A stretch of 64,000 nt of DNA from Limnohabitans sp. Rim11 (lineage in GTDB: Bacteria; Pseudomonadota; Gammaproteobacteria; Burkholderiales; Burkholderiaceae_C). The notes under the pieces are model-generated. The model was not told the DNA's origin. It worked only from the letters and a program-made list of their open reading frames with translations, and made no database searches. The DNA is taken from assembly GCF_001269365.1 (NCBI RefSeq), contig NZ_CXOM01000004.1, positions 124,001-188,000 on the forward strand. Reading direction: 5' to 3'. Both the position numbers and the translations under genes were made by a program. This document shows, in pieces, positions 30,445 through 38,704 of this stretch; the stretch's first letter is position 1, and each line of letters begins with the position of its first letter.

Positions 30445-30666
30445 TCATTGAAAATAGCACCACAATCCGTAACAATTGCCAGTGAACCACTCTATGGCGA
30501 TGTCGAGCAGCACTGTGAATAAGAAAAATGGCAAGCCGAAGTACACTGCGGCCCAAAAACCTGCCAACCAAGTGGGGCGTGGCTCTTTGAGCTTGTATCC
30601 CATGACTGTTTGGGCACTTCGTTTTTCAAGGAATTTTTTCAGCATGCCTTTGCGCTTTTCGTCCAC
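30445..30666 (-). CDS. Small membrane protein, unknown function
   Basis: 73 residues. The first 30 are basic (MDEKRKGMLKKFLEKRS), followed by a hydrophobic stretch (about 34-58, GFWAAVYFGLPFFLFTVLLD) and a C-terminal end with two cysteines (NCYGLWCYF). It reads like a real small inner-membrane protein: the start has a plausible context, codon use is not odd, and it fills the gap between guaA and the divergent gene at 30685, only 18 bp from it. I do not recognise a family. Confidence 0.6.
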   Translation of the reverse strand: MDEKRKGMLKKFLEKRSAQTVMGYKLKEPRPTWLAGFWAAVYFGLPFFLFTVLLDIAIEWFTGNCYGLWCYFQ

Positions 30667-30684
30667 ATTGAATGAGGTTCCTCA

Positions 30685-31605
30685 ATGATAGTGCATTGGG
30701 ACGGTCATGAGCTTGCAGAATGGGACCGTGTTCATGCGTCTGCTGCCGGTTCGTTGCAGCAAGATTGGGCTTACGGATCTTGTTTGAAAATGTTGGGCGT
30801 GCCTGTCCTTAGAGCAAGGGTGATGGATCAAGGCGAACAAATTGCGCAAGCCCAGTTCATTGTCAGAAAATGGGGACGCTTTGGTGCGGTAGCACTTTGT
30901 ACCAGGGGACCCATCTGGTCAAAACCCTTGTCGCCAGAAGCCGAATCTGCGGCTTACAAAGCCATGAAGAAAAGTTTGCCTCTCACGGGCATTCGATTCA
31001 TGGCGGTCACACCCGAAGTTTCCGAGGGCCAATCTCATGGTCTGCATCCAATGCGCCGAATTATGTCGGGCATGTCCACTGTCATGCTCGACATCAGCAT
31101 GCCCATGGACCAATTGAGGACACAATTGGAGGGCCGTTGGCGCTCTAGTTTGGTCAGTGCCGAATCAAGTGATTTGACAGTGCATCGAGTTGGAACCAAT
31201 GTGGGTCAATACAGATGGTTGCTAGACAATGAAATGCAACAAAGGGTTGATAAAAACTTGGATGGTTTGCCCTTGCCATTTTTTGATCTCTATGTGCAAT
31301 CGCGCAAACAACCCAGCAAAAACATTTTGACCATCCGAGCCGATCTGGGTCGGGAACGTGTTGCGGCCATGTTGTTTTTAATTCATGGCGAGGCTGCCAT
31401 TTACCAAATTGGTTGGACTACGGAGCAAGGTCGTGAATTGAACGCGCATCACTTGACCCTGTGGCGTGCCATCGAAGAGCTTCAATCAAGGGGCATTCGA
31501 GTGTTAGATTTAGGCGGGGTCAATACCGTTCGCAGTGCAGGTGTGGCCCGCTTCAAAATGCGAACGGGTGGCAAGGTCTTGACCTTGGCAGGTACTTATA
31601 TTTAA
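30685..31605 (+). CDS. FemAB/GNAT-like acyltransferase
   Basis: 306-residue protein with the double-GNAT layout of the FemAB/FmhB family (lipid II interpeptide-bridge enzymes in Gram-positives). Matches lie mainly in the second half: NAHHLTLWRAIEELQSRGIRVLDLGGVN, where a charged helix is followed by the DLGG strand, and a final RFKMRTGGKV. Gram-negative homologues are usually of unknown role and may use aminoacyl-tRNA or acyl-CoA. It begins 18 bp from a divergent small membrane protein and is followed at 26 bp by the PaiB-like gene, so it may head the 30.7-37.0 kb gene series. The function is a guess from the fold. Confidence 0.75.
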   Translation: MIVHWDGHELAEWDRVHASAAGSLQQDWAYGSCLKMLGVPVLRARVMDQGEQIAQAQFIVRKWGRFGAVALCTRGPIWSKPLSPEAESAAYKAMKKSLPLTGIRFMAVTPEVSEGQSHGLHPMRRIMSGMSTVMLDISMPMDQLRTQLEGRWRSSLVSAESSDLTVHRVGTNVGQYRWLLDNEMQQRVDKNLDGLPLPFFDLYVQSRKQPSKNILTIRADLGRERVAAMLFLIHGEAAIYQIGWTTEQGRELNAHHLTLWRAIEELQSRGIRVLDLGGVNTVRSAGVARFKMRTGGKVLTLAGTYI

Positions 31606-31631
31606 TTTGAAGCATTGCGCCAAAGGTTTTT

Positions 31632-32252
31632 ATGTACTTGCCTAAACAATTCAATCATCCAGAGCATGCAAGGGCCATCATTCGCGAAAACCCATTTGCC
31701 AGTTTGGTCTCGAATGACGATGAAGGCTTTCCGTTTGTTAGCCATATCCCCATCAAATTAATTGCCCACGATGCAGATCCACAGAAAGACGTGCTGCTAG
31801 GTCACGTTGCCAAAGGCAATCCCCACGCGTCTTTTTTGCGTCAACGTCCAAAAGTTTTGCTGACCTTCATGGGGCCTCAAGCCTACATGTCCCCCGCGGT
31901 CTATCCAGACCTTGTCAGAGTACCCACATGGAGTTATGTCGCTGTTCATGTCAAGGCAGAAGTTCGCCTGTTGGAAGGTGAAGAAGCCAAAGATGCCATT
32001 TTGAAACAACTGATTGCCGACCACGAGCCGCCCTATGCACAGCAGTGGCGGTCGCTGCCAGAAACCTACACGCACGCCATGCTCAATGGCATCGTGGCTT
32101 TTGAAATGCAAGTGCTCAAGGTCCAAACCAAAGTCAAACTGAATCAACACAGACCAGAGGCTCACGCAGCCATGCATACAGCCTATGAGTCAGGCTCGGA
32201 GTCTGAAAAAGCTTTGGCACTCTGGATGCGACGTCTTGGAATGGTGTTATGA
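31632..32252 (+). CDS. PaiB-like FMN-binding split-barrel protein
   Basis: 206 residues; the PaiB family was named as a Bacillus negative transcriptional regulator but has a pyridoxamine-phosphate-oxidase-like FMN-binding fold. Visible: the MYLPKQFN start, GHVAKGNPH, and the hallmark VPTWSYVAVHVKAEV. Role unknown; it may be an oxidoreductase or a haem/flavin-binding protein and not a regulator. Its stop overlaps the start of the next gene by 4 nt (ATGA, 32249-32252). Confidence 0.87.
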   Translation: MYLPKQFNHPEHARAIIRENPFASLVSNDDEGFPFVSHIPIKLIAHDADPQKDVLLGHVAKGNPHASFLRQRPKVLLTFMGPQAYMSPAVYPDLVRVPTWSYVAVHVKAEVRLLEGEEAKDAILKQLIADHEPPYAQQWRSLPETYTHAMLNGIVAFEMQVLKVQTKVKLNQHRPEAHAAMHTAYESGSESEKALALWMRRLGMVL

Positions 32253-33631
32253 ACCAAGATTCAAACTTCATGGCCCAAGCCATTGAGCTTGCCAAACAAG
32301 CCGGCGAGATGGGTGAAGTTCCGGTTGGGGCTGTGGTGGTTCAAGATGGGGTTGTGGTTGGAAGAGGGCGCAATGGCCCTGTTGGGCACAATGATCCTAC
32401 CGCTCACGCTGAGCTGCTGGCACTTCGTGATGCGGCAAAAAAAATCGGCAATTACAGGCTAGAAAACTGCACGCTTTATGTCACCTTAGAACCATGCACC
32501 ATGTGCGCTGGGGCCATCTTAAATTCGCGCATTGCCAGGGTGGTCTACGCTGCCTCTGAGCCCAAAACGGGCGCGGCGGGTTCCGTCCACAATGTCTTTG
32601 AGAATACGACCATCAACCATCAAACCAGTCTATTTGGGGGCTTGATGGCAGAAGAGTCTAAACAATTGTTGCAACAATTTTTTAAGCCAAAAAGAATGAA
32701 TGCCAACCCTTTACGTGACGATGCACTAAGGCCATTAGATGAATGGTTTGATGACTTGCCTGACTATCCTTGGCAAGCCAACTACGTGTCTAACTTGACC
32801 GCACTTAACGGACTTCGATTGCATTACTTGGATGAAGCTCGGCAAGACAGCAATCCAGATCAACTGACCTATTTGTGTTTGCATGGCAATCCTACTTGGA
32901 GTTATCTCTATCGCAAGATGATTCCGACCTTCACTTCGCAAGGTCACAGAGTAGTGGCCCCCGATCTCATTGGCTTTGGCAAAAGCGACAAGCTTAAAAA
33001 AGTGCAAGCTCATACCTTTGAATTCCATCGACAGGTTCTGCTTGAATTGGTGGAGCGGCTTGACCTTCGCAACATTGTTTTGGTGGTGCAAGATTGGGGC
33101 GGCATTTTGGGTTTGACTTTGCCCATGGCCTTGCCCAACCGTTATGCTGGTTTGTTGGTCATGAACACCCAACTTTGCACTGGCTCTGAGCCTTTGTCTG
33201 AGGGATTTCTGAGTTGGCGTACTTGGTGCAAAGACAACCCCGATTTTGATGTGGGCAAATTGTTTGCGCGGGGTAACAAACACATGAGCACTGAAGAAAC
33301 CCAAGCCTACAACCGACCCTTTACCGACAAAGGACATCGAGCCGCCTTGCATGCGTTTCCGCCCATGGTGCCCGAACACTTAGGTAGCCCTGGTGCAGAG
33401 ATATCTAGACAAGCCGCCAGCTTCTGGCGAAATGACTGGCAAGGTCAATCGCTCATGGCCATTGGCATGAAAGACCCCGTGCTGGGTGAACCCATCATGC
33501 GCGCATTGCAAAAAAATATACGCCATTGTCCTGAACCCATGCTGTTGCCTGAGGCTGGGCATTTCGTTCAGGAACATGGACAATCGATCGCTGAAGCTGC
33601 CGTTCAGTTTTTTAAAGTACCGAACTCATGA
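32249..33631 (+). CDS. tadA: TadA tRNA adenosine-34 deaminase fused to a DhlA-type haloalkane dehalogenase
   Basis: 460 residues in one open frame. Residues 1-149 form a complete TadA, which makes inosine at tRNA-Arg wobble position 34: zinc/proton-shuttle motif HAE (53-55) and PCTMC (82-86). Residues 150-460 form an alpha/beta hydrolase very like Xanthobacter haloalkane dehalogenase DhlA: HGNPTW (212-217), nucleophile D282 in VVQDWGG, halide-binding W283 and W323, acid D409 (GMKDP) and base H438 (AGHFVQ). Residue 150 is a Met (32696) at the place where DhlA-like proteins start, so the fusion looks like two genes joined by loss of a stop. DhlA homology is recalled, not computed. Whether the protein is cleaved, or the hydrolase is also started at 32696, cannot be said. 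The end overlaps ldcA by 4 nt. Confidence 0.88.
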   Translation: MNQDSNFMAQAIELAKQAGEMGEVPVGAVVVQDGVVVGRGRNGPVGHNDPTAHAELLALRDAAKKIGNYRLENCTLYVTLEPCTMCAGAILNSRIARVVYAASEPKTGAAGSVHNVFENTTINHQTSLFGGLMAEESKQLLQQFFKPKRMNANPLRDDALRPLDEWFDDLPDYPWQANYVSNLTALNGLRLHYLDEARQDSNPDQLTYLCLHGNPTWSYLYRKMIPTFTSQGHRVVAPDLIGFGKSDKLKKVQAHTFEFHRQVLLELVERLDLRNIVLVVQDWGGILGLTLPMALPNRYAGLLVMNTQLCTGSEPLSEGFLSWRTWCKDNPDFDVGKLFARGNKHMSTEETQAYNRPFTDKGHRAALHAFPPMVPEHLGSPGAEISRQAASFWRNDWQGQSLMAIGMKDPVLGEPIMRALQKNIRHCPEPMLLPEAGHFVQEHGQSIAEAAVQFFKVPNS

Positions 33632-34536
33632 GTCACATTTATATTTTTTCACCCTCCAGTGCGGTGCGCGATAAAGCGGCATTCAAGAGAGGCATCCAGC
33701 GTCTCCAAGCCCAAGGTCATCAGGTTGAAATTGATGCAGATGCATTAAGCAGCAGCATGCGGTTTGCCGGTGATGATGAAACACGGCTCAGCGCCATTGG
33801 CCGTGCCGCTGCCAGCGGCGCTGACATTGCCATGATTACTCGGGGTGGTTATGGTCTGACTCGTTTGCTGACCCAGTTGCCCTACAAAGCCATTGCCAAA
33901 GCCATCGACAAAGGCACGCAATTTGTCGGCTTGAGTGACTTCACCGCTTTTCAATTGGCTATTTATGCCAAAACGCAGCGCATTACTTGGCAAGGCCCTG
34001 CGCTAGGAGAAGACTTTGGCCCCGAGGGTGAGCCCGATGACATCATGCAAGCTTGCTTTGATGATTTGTGTTTGGAGCAAGGGGAGGGTACAGGTTGGCG
34101 ATTCTCAGCCGATGACATTGCAAAGCCTGTGAAGGTCAACAATGCCGTGTTGTGGGGGGGTAATTTGGCTGTGCTCACATCCTTGCTTGGTACGCCTTAT
34201 TTTCCATCGATCAAAGGCGGCGTTTTATTTTTAGAAGATGTGGGTGAGCATCCCTACAAAATTGAACGCATGTTGACGCAGTTGTTCAATGCAGGTGTTT
34301 TGCAGCAACAAAAAGCCATTGTGTTTGGACAATTTACTTCTTACAAATTGGTTCCTCACGACAAAGGTTTCAAATTGAAAACCGTCATTGAAAGATTGCG
34401 CGCCCAACTGAAGATACCTGTGCTGACGGGTTTGCCTTTTGGCCACGTTGCCACCAAAGTTCTTTTGCCTGTTGGGGCCAAAGTTGATTTAGCCACCGAA
34501 GGCCGCGACGCCTTCTTAGTTTGGGGCCACATTTAA
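33628..34536 (+). CDS. ldcA: LD-carboxypeptidase (peptidase S66, LdcA-like)
   Basis: Removes the terminal D-Ala from muramyl tetrapeptides in murein recycling. 302 residues. Family pattern: ITRGGYGLTRLL near 70, nucleophile S103 in FVGLSDFTAF, a central loop (GWRFSADDIAKPVKVNNAVLWGGNL) and the His segment GLPFGHV, which supplies the catalytic base. No signal peptide, so it acts in the cytosol like E. coli LdcA. It overlaps tadA by 4 nt, and its TAA shares a base with the next start (TAATG). Confidence 0.92.
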   Translation: MSHIYIFSPSSAVRDKAAFKRGIQRLQAQGHQVEIDADALSSSMRFAGDDETRLSAIGRAAASGADIAMITRGGYGLTRLLTQLPYKAIAKAIDKGTQFVGLSDFTAFQLAIYAKTQRITWQGPALGEDFGPEGEPDDIMQACFDDLCLEQGEGTGWRFSADDIAKPVKVNNAVLWGGNLAVLTSLLGTPYFPSIKGGVLFLEDVGEHPYKIERMLTQLFNAGVLQQQKAIVFGQFTSYKLVPHDKGFKLKTVIERLRAQLKIPVLTGLPFGHVATKVLLPVGAKVDLATEGRDAFLVWGHI

Positions 34537-37016
34537 TGGCTAGAAAATCTGTACGTTGGAGCCAATGGTTTCTGCGTGGTGTGTTGGCACTGGTCTTATT
34601 GGCGCTTACGGCTTTTGGCGCTTTTCAAATTTATCTTTTGCGGTCTATGGCGCCCTTGGCGGGTGAAGCCCAAGTGATGGGTTTGGCTGCTGGTGTCGAA
34701 GTTAAACGTGATGCATCCGATGTGACACACATACATGCCAAGACCCCTATGGATGCATGGCGAGCTATTGGTTATGTTCACGCGCAAGAACGTGGCTGGC
34801 AATTGGCTTTTAATCGCCAAGTGATGCATGGCGAGCTGTCTGAATGGTTGGGTACGCCCACCTTAGAAACAGACAAACTGATGCGCACTTTGGGCATCAT
34901 GAAAGCTGCGCAAGCGCAATTTGACAAACTGCCTCCCAATACTCAAAAGGCCTTAGAAGCCTATGCCGAAGGGGTTCAAGCTGGCTATGCAAGCGCGCAG
35001 TGGCGTGCTCCAGAGTTTGTTATTTTGGGCATCAATCCGTCTAAAAGCATGAAGCCATGGACCGCGGTTGACAGTGTCGGTTGGGCGCTCATGATGGCCT
35101 TGGATTTGGGTGGCAACTGGGGCAATGAATTTGCCCGCATGATGGCTTTGCAAACCTTAAGCACGGATGATCTGTGGAAGCTGATGCCGCCCTATCCAGG
35201 TGAATCTCGCGGCACTAAAGTGGATGTTGCGGCGCTTTACAAATCCTTAGGTGTTTATGCCCCAGAGAAGTCGCCTCAAGCCCAAGCCTTGGCCAATCAA
35301 CAGTTGTTGTCTTCGACGACCTTGGATATTGGCGTTCTAGAAGGCAAGGGCAGCAACAACTGGGTGCTGCCTGGTAACAATACCAAATCGGGTTTGCCTT
35401 TGTTGGCCAACGATCCACACTTAGGTTTGAGTGCGCCGGCCGTTTGGTATTTTGCTGGATTGCATGCACCCGCAGGCAAGTTTTCAGACGGTCAAACGCA
35501 CGGTGCTTTAGACGTGGTGGGTGCTACTTTGCCAGGCTTGCCGTTTGTTGTTTTGGGCCGAACCAACCAAGCCGCTTGGGGCTTTACCAATACAGGTCCT
35601 GATGTTCAAGATTTGTATTTAGAAGCTTTAGAAGGCAAGGACAACTACCGTACTCCTACAGGGCAACAAGCTTTTGAGACGCGCAACGAAGTGATCAAAG
35701 TCAAAGGGCAGGGCGATGTCAACATCAAGGTTCGCACTACTCGGCATGGTCCAGTTATTTCTGACGTACAACCCGCCTACGCTCAGTTCTTGAACACTGA
35801 CAAATACGCCATTGCACTGCGCTGGACTGCGTTGGATATCGACAATCAAACCATTGTGGCTGGTATGGAAGCCAATTTTGCCAATTCAGTGGCCGAGTTA
35901 AGGCTGGCTTTTTCTAAGAACCATTCGCCGATGCAAAGCGTGGTGATGGCTGACAAAGCAGGGCGTGTTTTGTTCAAAGCCGCAGGCAAGGTGCCCGTGC
36001 GTTCTGCAGCCAACGATTTGCAAGGCATGGTGCCAGCACCAGGATGGCTGGCCCAATACGACTGGCAATCATGGATTCCTTACGATCAAACGCCTGAAGT
36101 GTCGCAAGCCGATATTGAAAAGCGCGGTTGGCATGCCACAGCCAATCAAAAGATATTACCGCCTGGCTATGCTCAATTCTTGACCAATGATTGGACAGGG
36201 CCTGAGCGTTTTGATCGCATTGCGCAGTTGTTGTCTGAGGGCTCTCAATTGGATGCGCCTCGAATGAAAACCATTCAAGCCGATGTGCATTCTTTGGCCG
36301 CCGATCGTTTGTTGCCGTACATGCAGTCTTTAACTTCTCAGCATGCCAAGGCCGCCGAAGTGTTGCCCATCTTGAAATCATTCAAGGGTGTCATGAACCA
36401 AGATTCCGCAGGTGCTTTGATTTATGCCGTTTGGATTGATGAAGTCACACGCGCCATCCTAATTCCTAAGATTGGCGAGGTTCGTTTTAAAGCCTTGTTT
36501 GGTAAGCGTGCATTTCGTCCTGCTGTTGAAGGAGTTTTGGCTAGCCAAGACAAATCATGGTGCGGTGAATCTGGTTGCCAATCTTTGATGAACAAAGCAC
36601 TGGATACGGCCTTGGACAAAATTATGGCCATGCAGGGCGATAAGGTTGCCAGCTGGAATTGGGGTCGTGCACATCCTGCGCTGAGCGTGCACAAGCCTTT
36701 TGGCAATGTAAAGCCACTGGCTGCGTTCTTTGATGTGTCTGGGCCAAGCTGCGGCGATGCATTCACAGTGAATGTGGGTCAATACTGGACCAGTAGCGCT
36801 ACCGTGCCATTTGCCACACGCCATGCAGCTTCAATGCGCGCTGTGTACGATTTGTCTAACTTGGACGAGTCTGGCTTTATTTATCAAACTGGGCAGAGCG
36901 GCAATCCGTTTTCGCCTCGGTATCGAGACATGAAGGATGAATGGGGTCAGGTCAAGTACAGACCATTAAGGATGTCGACCTCTGGTCCTACACAAGTCCT
37001 GCAATTGAATCCTTGA
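34536..37016 (+). CDS. Penicillin acylase family N-terminal nucleophile amidase
   Basis: 826 residues. A short basic N-terminus and a hydrophobic helix (about 12-32) form a signal anchor or signal peptide. The alpha-chain part is followed by the self-cleavage site and nucleophile S273 in GKGSNNWVLPG, then HLGLSAPAVWY, the beta chain. Such enzymes hydrolyse amides: beta-lactam side chains, or N-acyl-homoserine lactones in the quorum-quenching group (PvdQ/AhlM). The substrate cannot be read from the sequence. I chose ATG 34536; the frame open to 34521 lies inside ldcA. It is the last gene of the run and is followed by a hairpin at 37022-37044. Confidence 0.9.
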   Translation: MARKSVRWSQWFLRGVLALVLLALTAFGAFQIYLLRSMAPLAGEAQVMGLAAGVEVKRDASDVTHIHAKTPMDAWRAIGYVHAQERGWQLAFNRQVMHGELSEWLGTPTLETDKLMRTLGIMKAAQAQFDKLPPNTQKALEAYAEGVQAGYASAQWRAPEFVILGINPSKSMKPWTAVDSVGWALMMALDLGGNWGNEFARMMALQTLSTDDLWKLMPPYPGESRGTKVDVAALYKSLGVYAPEKSPQAQALANQQLLSSTTLDIGVLEGKGSNNWVLPGNNTKSGLPLLANDPHLGLSAPAVWYFAGLHAPAGKFSDGQTHGALDVVGATLPGLPFVVLGRTNQAAWGFTNTGPDVQDLYLEALEGKDNYRTPTGQQAFETRNEVIKVKGQGDVNIKVRTTRHGPVISDVQPAYAQFLNTDKYAIALRWTALDIDNQTIVAGMEANFANSVAELRLAFSKNHSPMQSVVMADKAGRVLFKAAGKVPVRSAANDLQGMVPAPGWLAQYDWQSWIPYDQTPEVSQADIEKRGWHATANQKILPPGYAQFLTNDWTGPERFDRIAQLLSEGSQLDAPRMKTIQADVHSLAADRLLPYMQSLTSQHAKAAEVLPILKSFKGVMNQDSAGALIYAVWIDEVTRAILIPKIGEVRFKALFGKRAFRPAVEGVLASQDKSWCGESGCQSLMNKALDTALDKIMAMQGDKVASWNWGRAHPALSVHKPFGNVKPLAAFFDVSGPSCGDAFTVNVGQYWTSSATVPFATRHAASMRAVYDLSNLDESGFIYQTGQSGNPFSPRYRDMKDEWGQVKYRPLRMSTSGPTQVLQLNP

Positions 37017-37021
37017 TATGT

Positions 37022-37050
37022 AAATGGCCCCAATAGGGCCATTTCATTTG
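37022..37050 (+). terminator. Probable terminator after the penicillin-acylase gene
   Basis: 9-bp stem AAATGGCCC/GGGCCATTT (37022-37030, 37036-37044) with a 5-nt loop. It is followed by CATTTG, so the T-tract is weak, but it sits 6 bp after the stop codon. The remaining gap to 37191 is AT-rich, and I see nothing coding in it. Confidence 0.65.
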
Positions 37051-37190
37051 GAGCATCTAGGACTGAGAGTTCCAACTAATGATCTTGTCTGTTGACTCCA
37101 ATACGTTACTTAACATAATATACATCGTATGAAGTTAGTAAGATGGTGAGGTACAAGTTTTCTAAGTAGATGGCCTGTGCCCTTGGTTAC

Positions 37191-37883
37191 TTATGGCTTC
37201 GCAGATGGCACTGCAGACTTATCGTTAGGAAGTTTATTGATCTCAGCTTCTATCAAAGCCAAAGAATCAAGACGGTTGCCTTGTTTGGCGAAATCAAGCG
37301 CGCTGAGACCCAATTGATTTTTGAGTTGAACGTCAGCGCCTTCATCAATCAAAATCTGAACCGCTTTGCTATTGCCATAACGTGCAGCCATCATCAATGG
37401 CGTCGTGCCGTTGGGCGATTCAGCATCGATGTAGGCACTTTTGTCCAATAACAATTGCATGATTTCTGTATGGCCGCCACTTGATGCGTAATGCAAGGCT
37501 GTCCAACCGGGATGATTGATGTCCGCATCGCCTTGGATTAGCAATTTGGCCAGAGGTAAATTGCCCCTGAGACTGGCAAGCATGAGGGCCGACTCACTAT
37601 GTTTATTGCGCACATTGAGATTGGTTTTGGGATGTTTGGCCAAAACTTCAAAGGCTTTGAAAGAACCTTCACTCAACGCGTACAGCAAGGCAGGTTCTGC
37701 ATTTAAATTGACTGTATTGGGATCAAAACCTCTTGCAAGCAAGCTGGAAATAGTTCTTGAATCATCAAATTGTGCCGCCTTGAAAAAGTCTTCATACGAT
37801 CCTGCAAAGCCTAAGTGGGAAAACGAATAAAATACAATAAAAACAGAGCACTTTATTAATTTATTAAAGTTAAATATGAGCAT
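37191..37883 (-). CDS. Secreted ankyrin-repeat protein
   Basis: 230 residues. An N-terminal signal peptide (about 1-28, ending HLGFAG) is followed by about five ankyrin repeats; clear ones are GWTALHYASSGGHTEIMQLLLD and GTTPLMMAARYGNSKAVQILID. The protein is probably periplasmic and would act by protein-protein contact; partner unknown. It ends the mltG-tmk-holB-tatD group, 13 bp after tatD, so probably cotranscribed. The 5' end is more AT-rich than its neighbours. Confidence 0.87.
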   Translation of the reverse strand: MLIFNFNKLIKCSVFIVFYSFSHLGFAGSYEDFFKAAQFDDSRTISSLLARGFDPNTVNLNAEPALLYALSEGSFKAFEVLAKHPKTNLNVRNKHSESALMLASLRGNLPLAKLLIQGDADINHPGWTALHYASSGGHTEIMQLLLDKSAYIDAESPNGTTPLMMAARYGNSKAVQILIDEGADVQLKNQLGLSALDFAKQGNRLDSLALIEAEINKLPNDKSAVPSAKP

Positions 37884-37896
37884 ACAAATGCTTTCT

Positions 37897-38703
37897 TTAA
37901 GCGGCTACTTTGGTAAAAAGTCGGTCGAAATTATGGCTTGTCAGTACAGCCATTGTTTCAGGCGCCATGTTTCGCAATTCGGCCAGCAGTTTGGCTACAA
38001 AAGGAACGTAAGAAGGATTGTTTGTTTTTCCTCGGTACGGAACTGGCGCCAAATAAGGACTGTCAGTTTCAATTAAAAGCCGGTCCAACGGTACCCAAGC
38101 CGCCACATCTCGCAAATCTTGAGCCGACTTGAAGGTCAAAATGCCTGAAAAAGAGATGTAGTAACCCAAATCAAGCGCTGCTTTGGCCACTGCCTGAGTC
38201 TCAGTAAAACAGTGAAATACGCCCCCAGCACTGTTGGAGTCCCCTACTTCGCCCTCTTCTTTCAAAATCCGAATGGTGTCATCCGAAGAGGCACGAGTGT
38301 GAATCACCATGGGCAACTTGACCTGGCGTGCAGCACGAATGTGGGTTCGAAAGCGTTCCCGTTGCCATTCCATGTCGCCAATGCCTCTGCCGCCCTTCCT
38401 CTCGTCCATCTGGTAATAGTCCAGACCAGTTTCACCGATGGCGACAACGCGTGGCAAGCTGGCCTTTTGAACCAAGTCAGCCACCGTCGGTTCGTAGATG
38501 TCTTCGTTGTCTGGATGAACTCCTACTGTGCTCCAAAAGTTGTCGTAGGTGGTGGCTAAAGCGTGGACATTTTCAAACTCTTCGATCGTGGTGCAAATAC
38601 AAAGCGCACGCGTCACTTGAGCTTCCTGCATTTTCAGGCGAATGTCGGGTAACTGAGTTGCAAGCTCAGCAAATGAAAGATGGCAATGAGAATCGGTGTA
38701 CAT
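37897..38703 (-). CDS. TatD family metal-dependent hydrolase/DNase
   Basis: 268-residue TIM-barrel metal hydrolase (YcfH/TatD group). Metal ligands are visible: H6 and H8 in DSHCHL, Glu in VAIGETGLDYY, His in VIHTRAS and FHCFT, and Asp in ETDSPYLAP. Proposed activity is a 3'-5' exonuclease or another phosphohydrolase. Its ATG begins 1 bp after the holB stop (TAA-c-ATG). In many beta- and gammaproteobacteria a pilZ gene sits between these two; it is absent here. Confidence 0.95.
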   Translation of the reverse strand: MYTDSHCHLSFAELATQLPDIRLKMQEAQVTRALCICTTIEEFENVHALATTYDNFWSTVGVHPDNEDIYEPTVADLVQKASLPRVVAIGETGLDYYQMDERKGGRGIGDMEWQRERFRTHIRAARQVKLPMVIHTRASSDDTIRILKEEGEVGDSNSAGGVFHCFTETQAVAKAALDLGYYISFSGILTFKSAQDLRDVAAWVPLDRLLIETDSPYLAPVPYRGKTNNPSYVPFVAKLLAELRNMAPETMAVLTSHNFDRLFTKVAA

Positions 38704-38704
38704 G

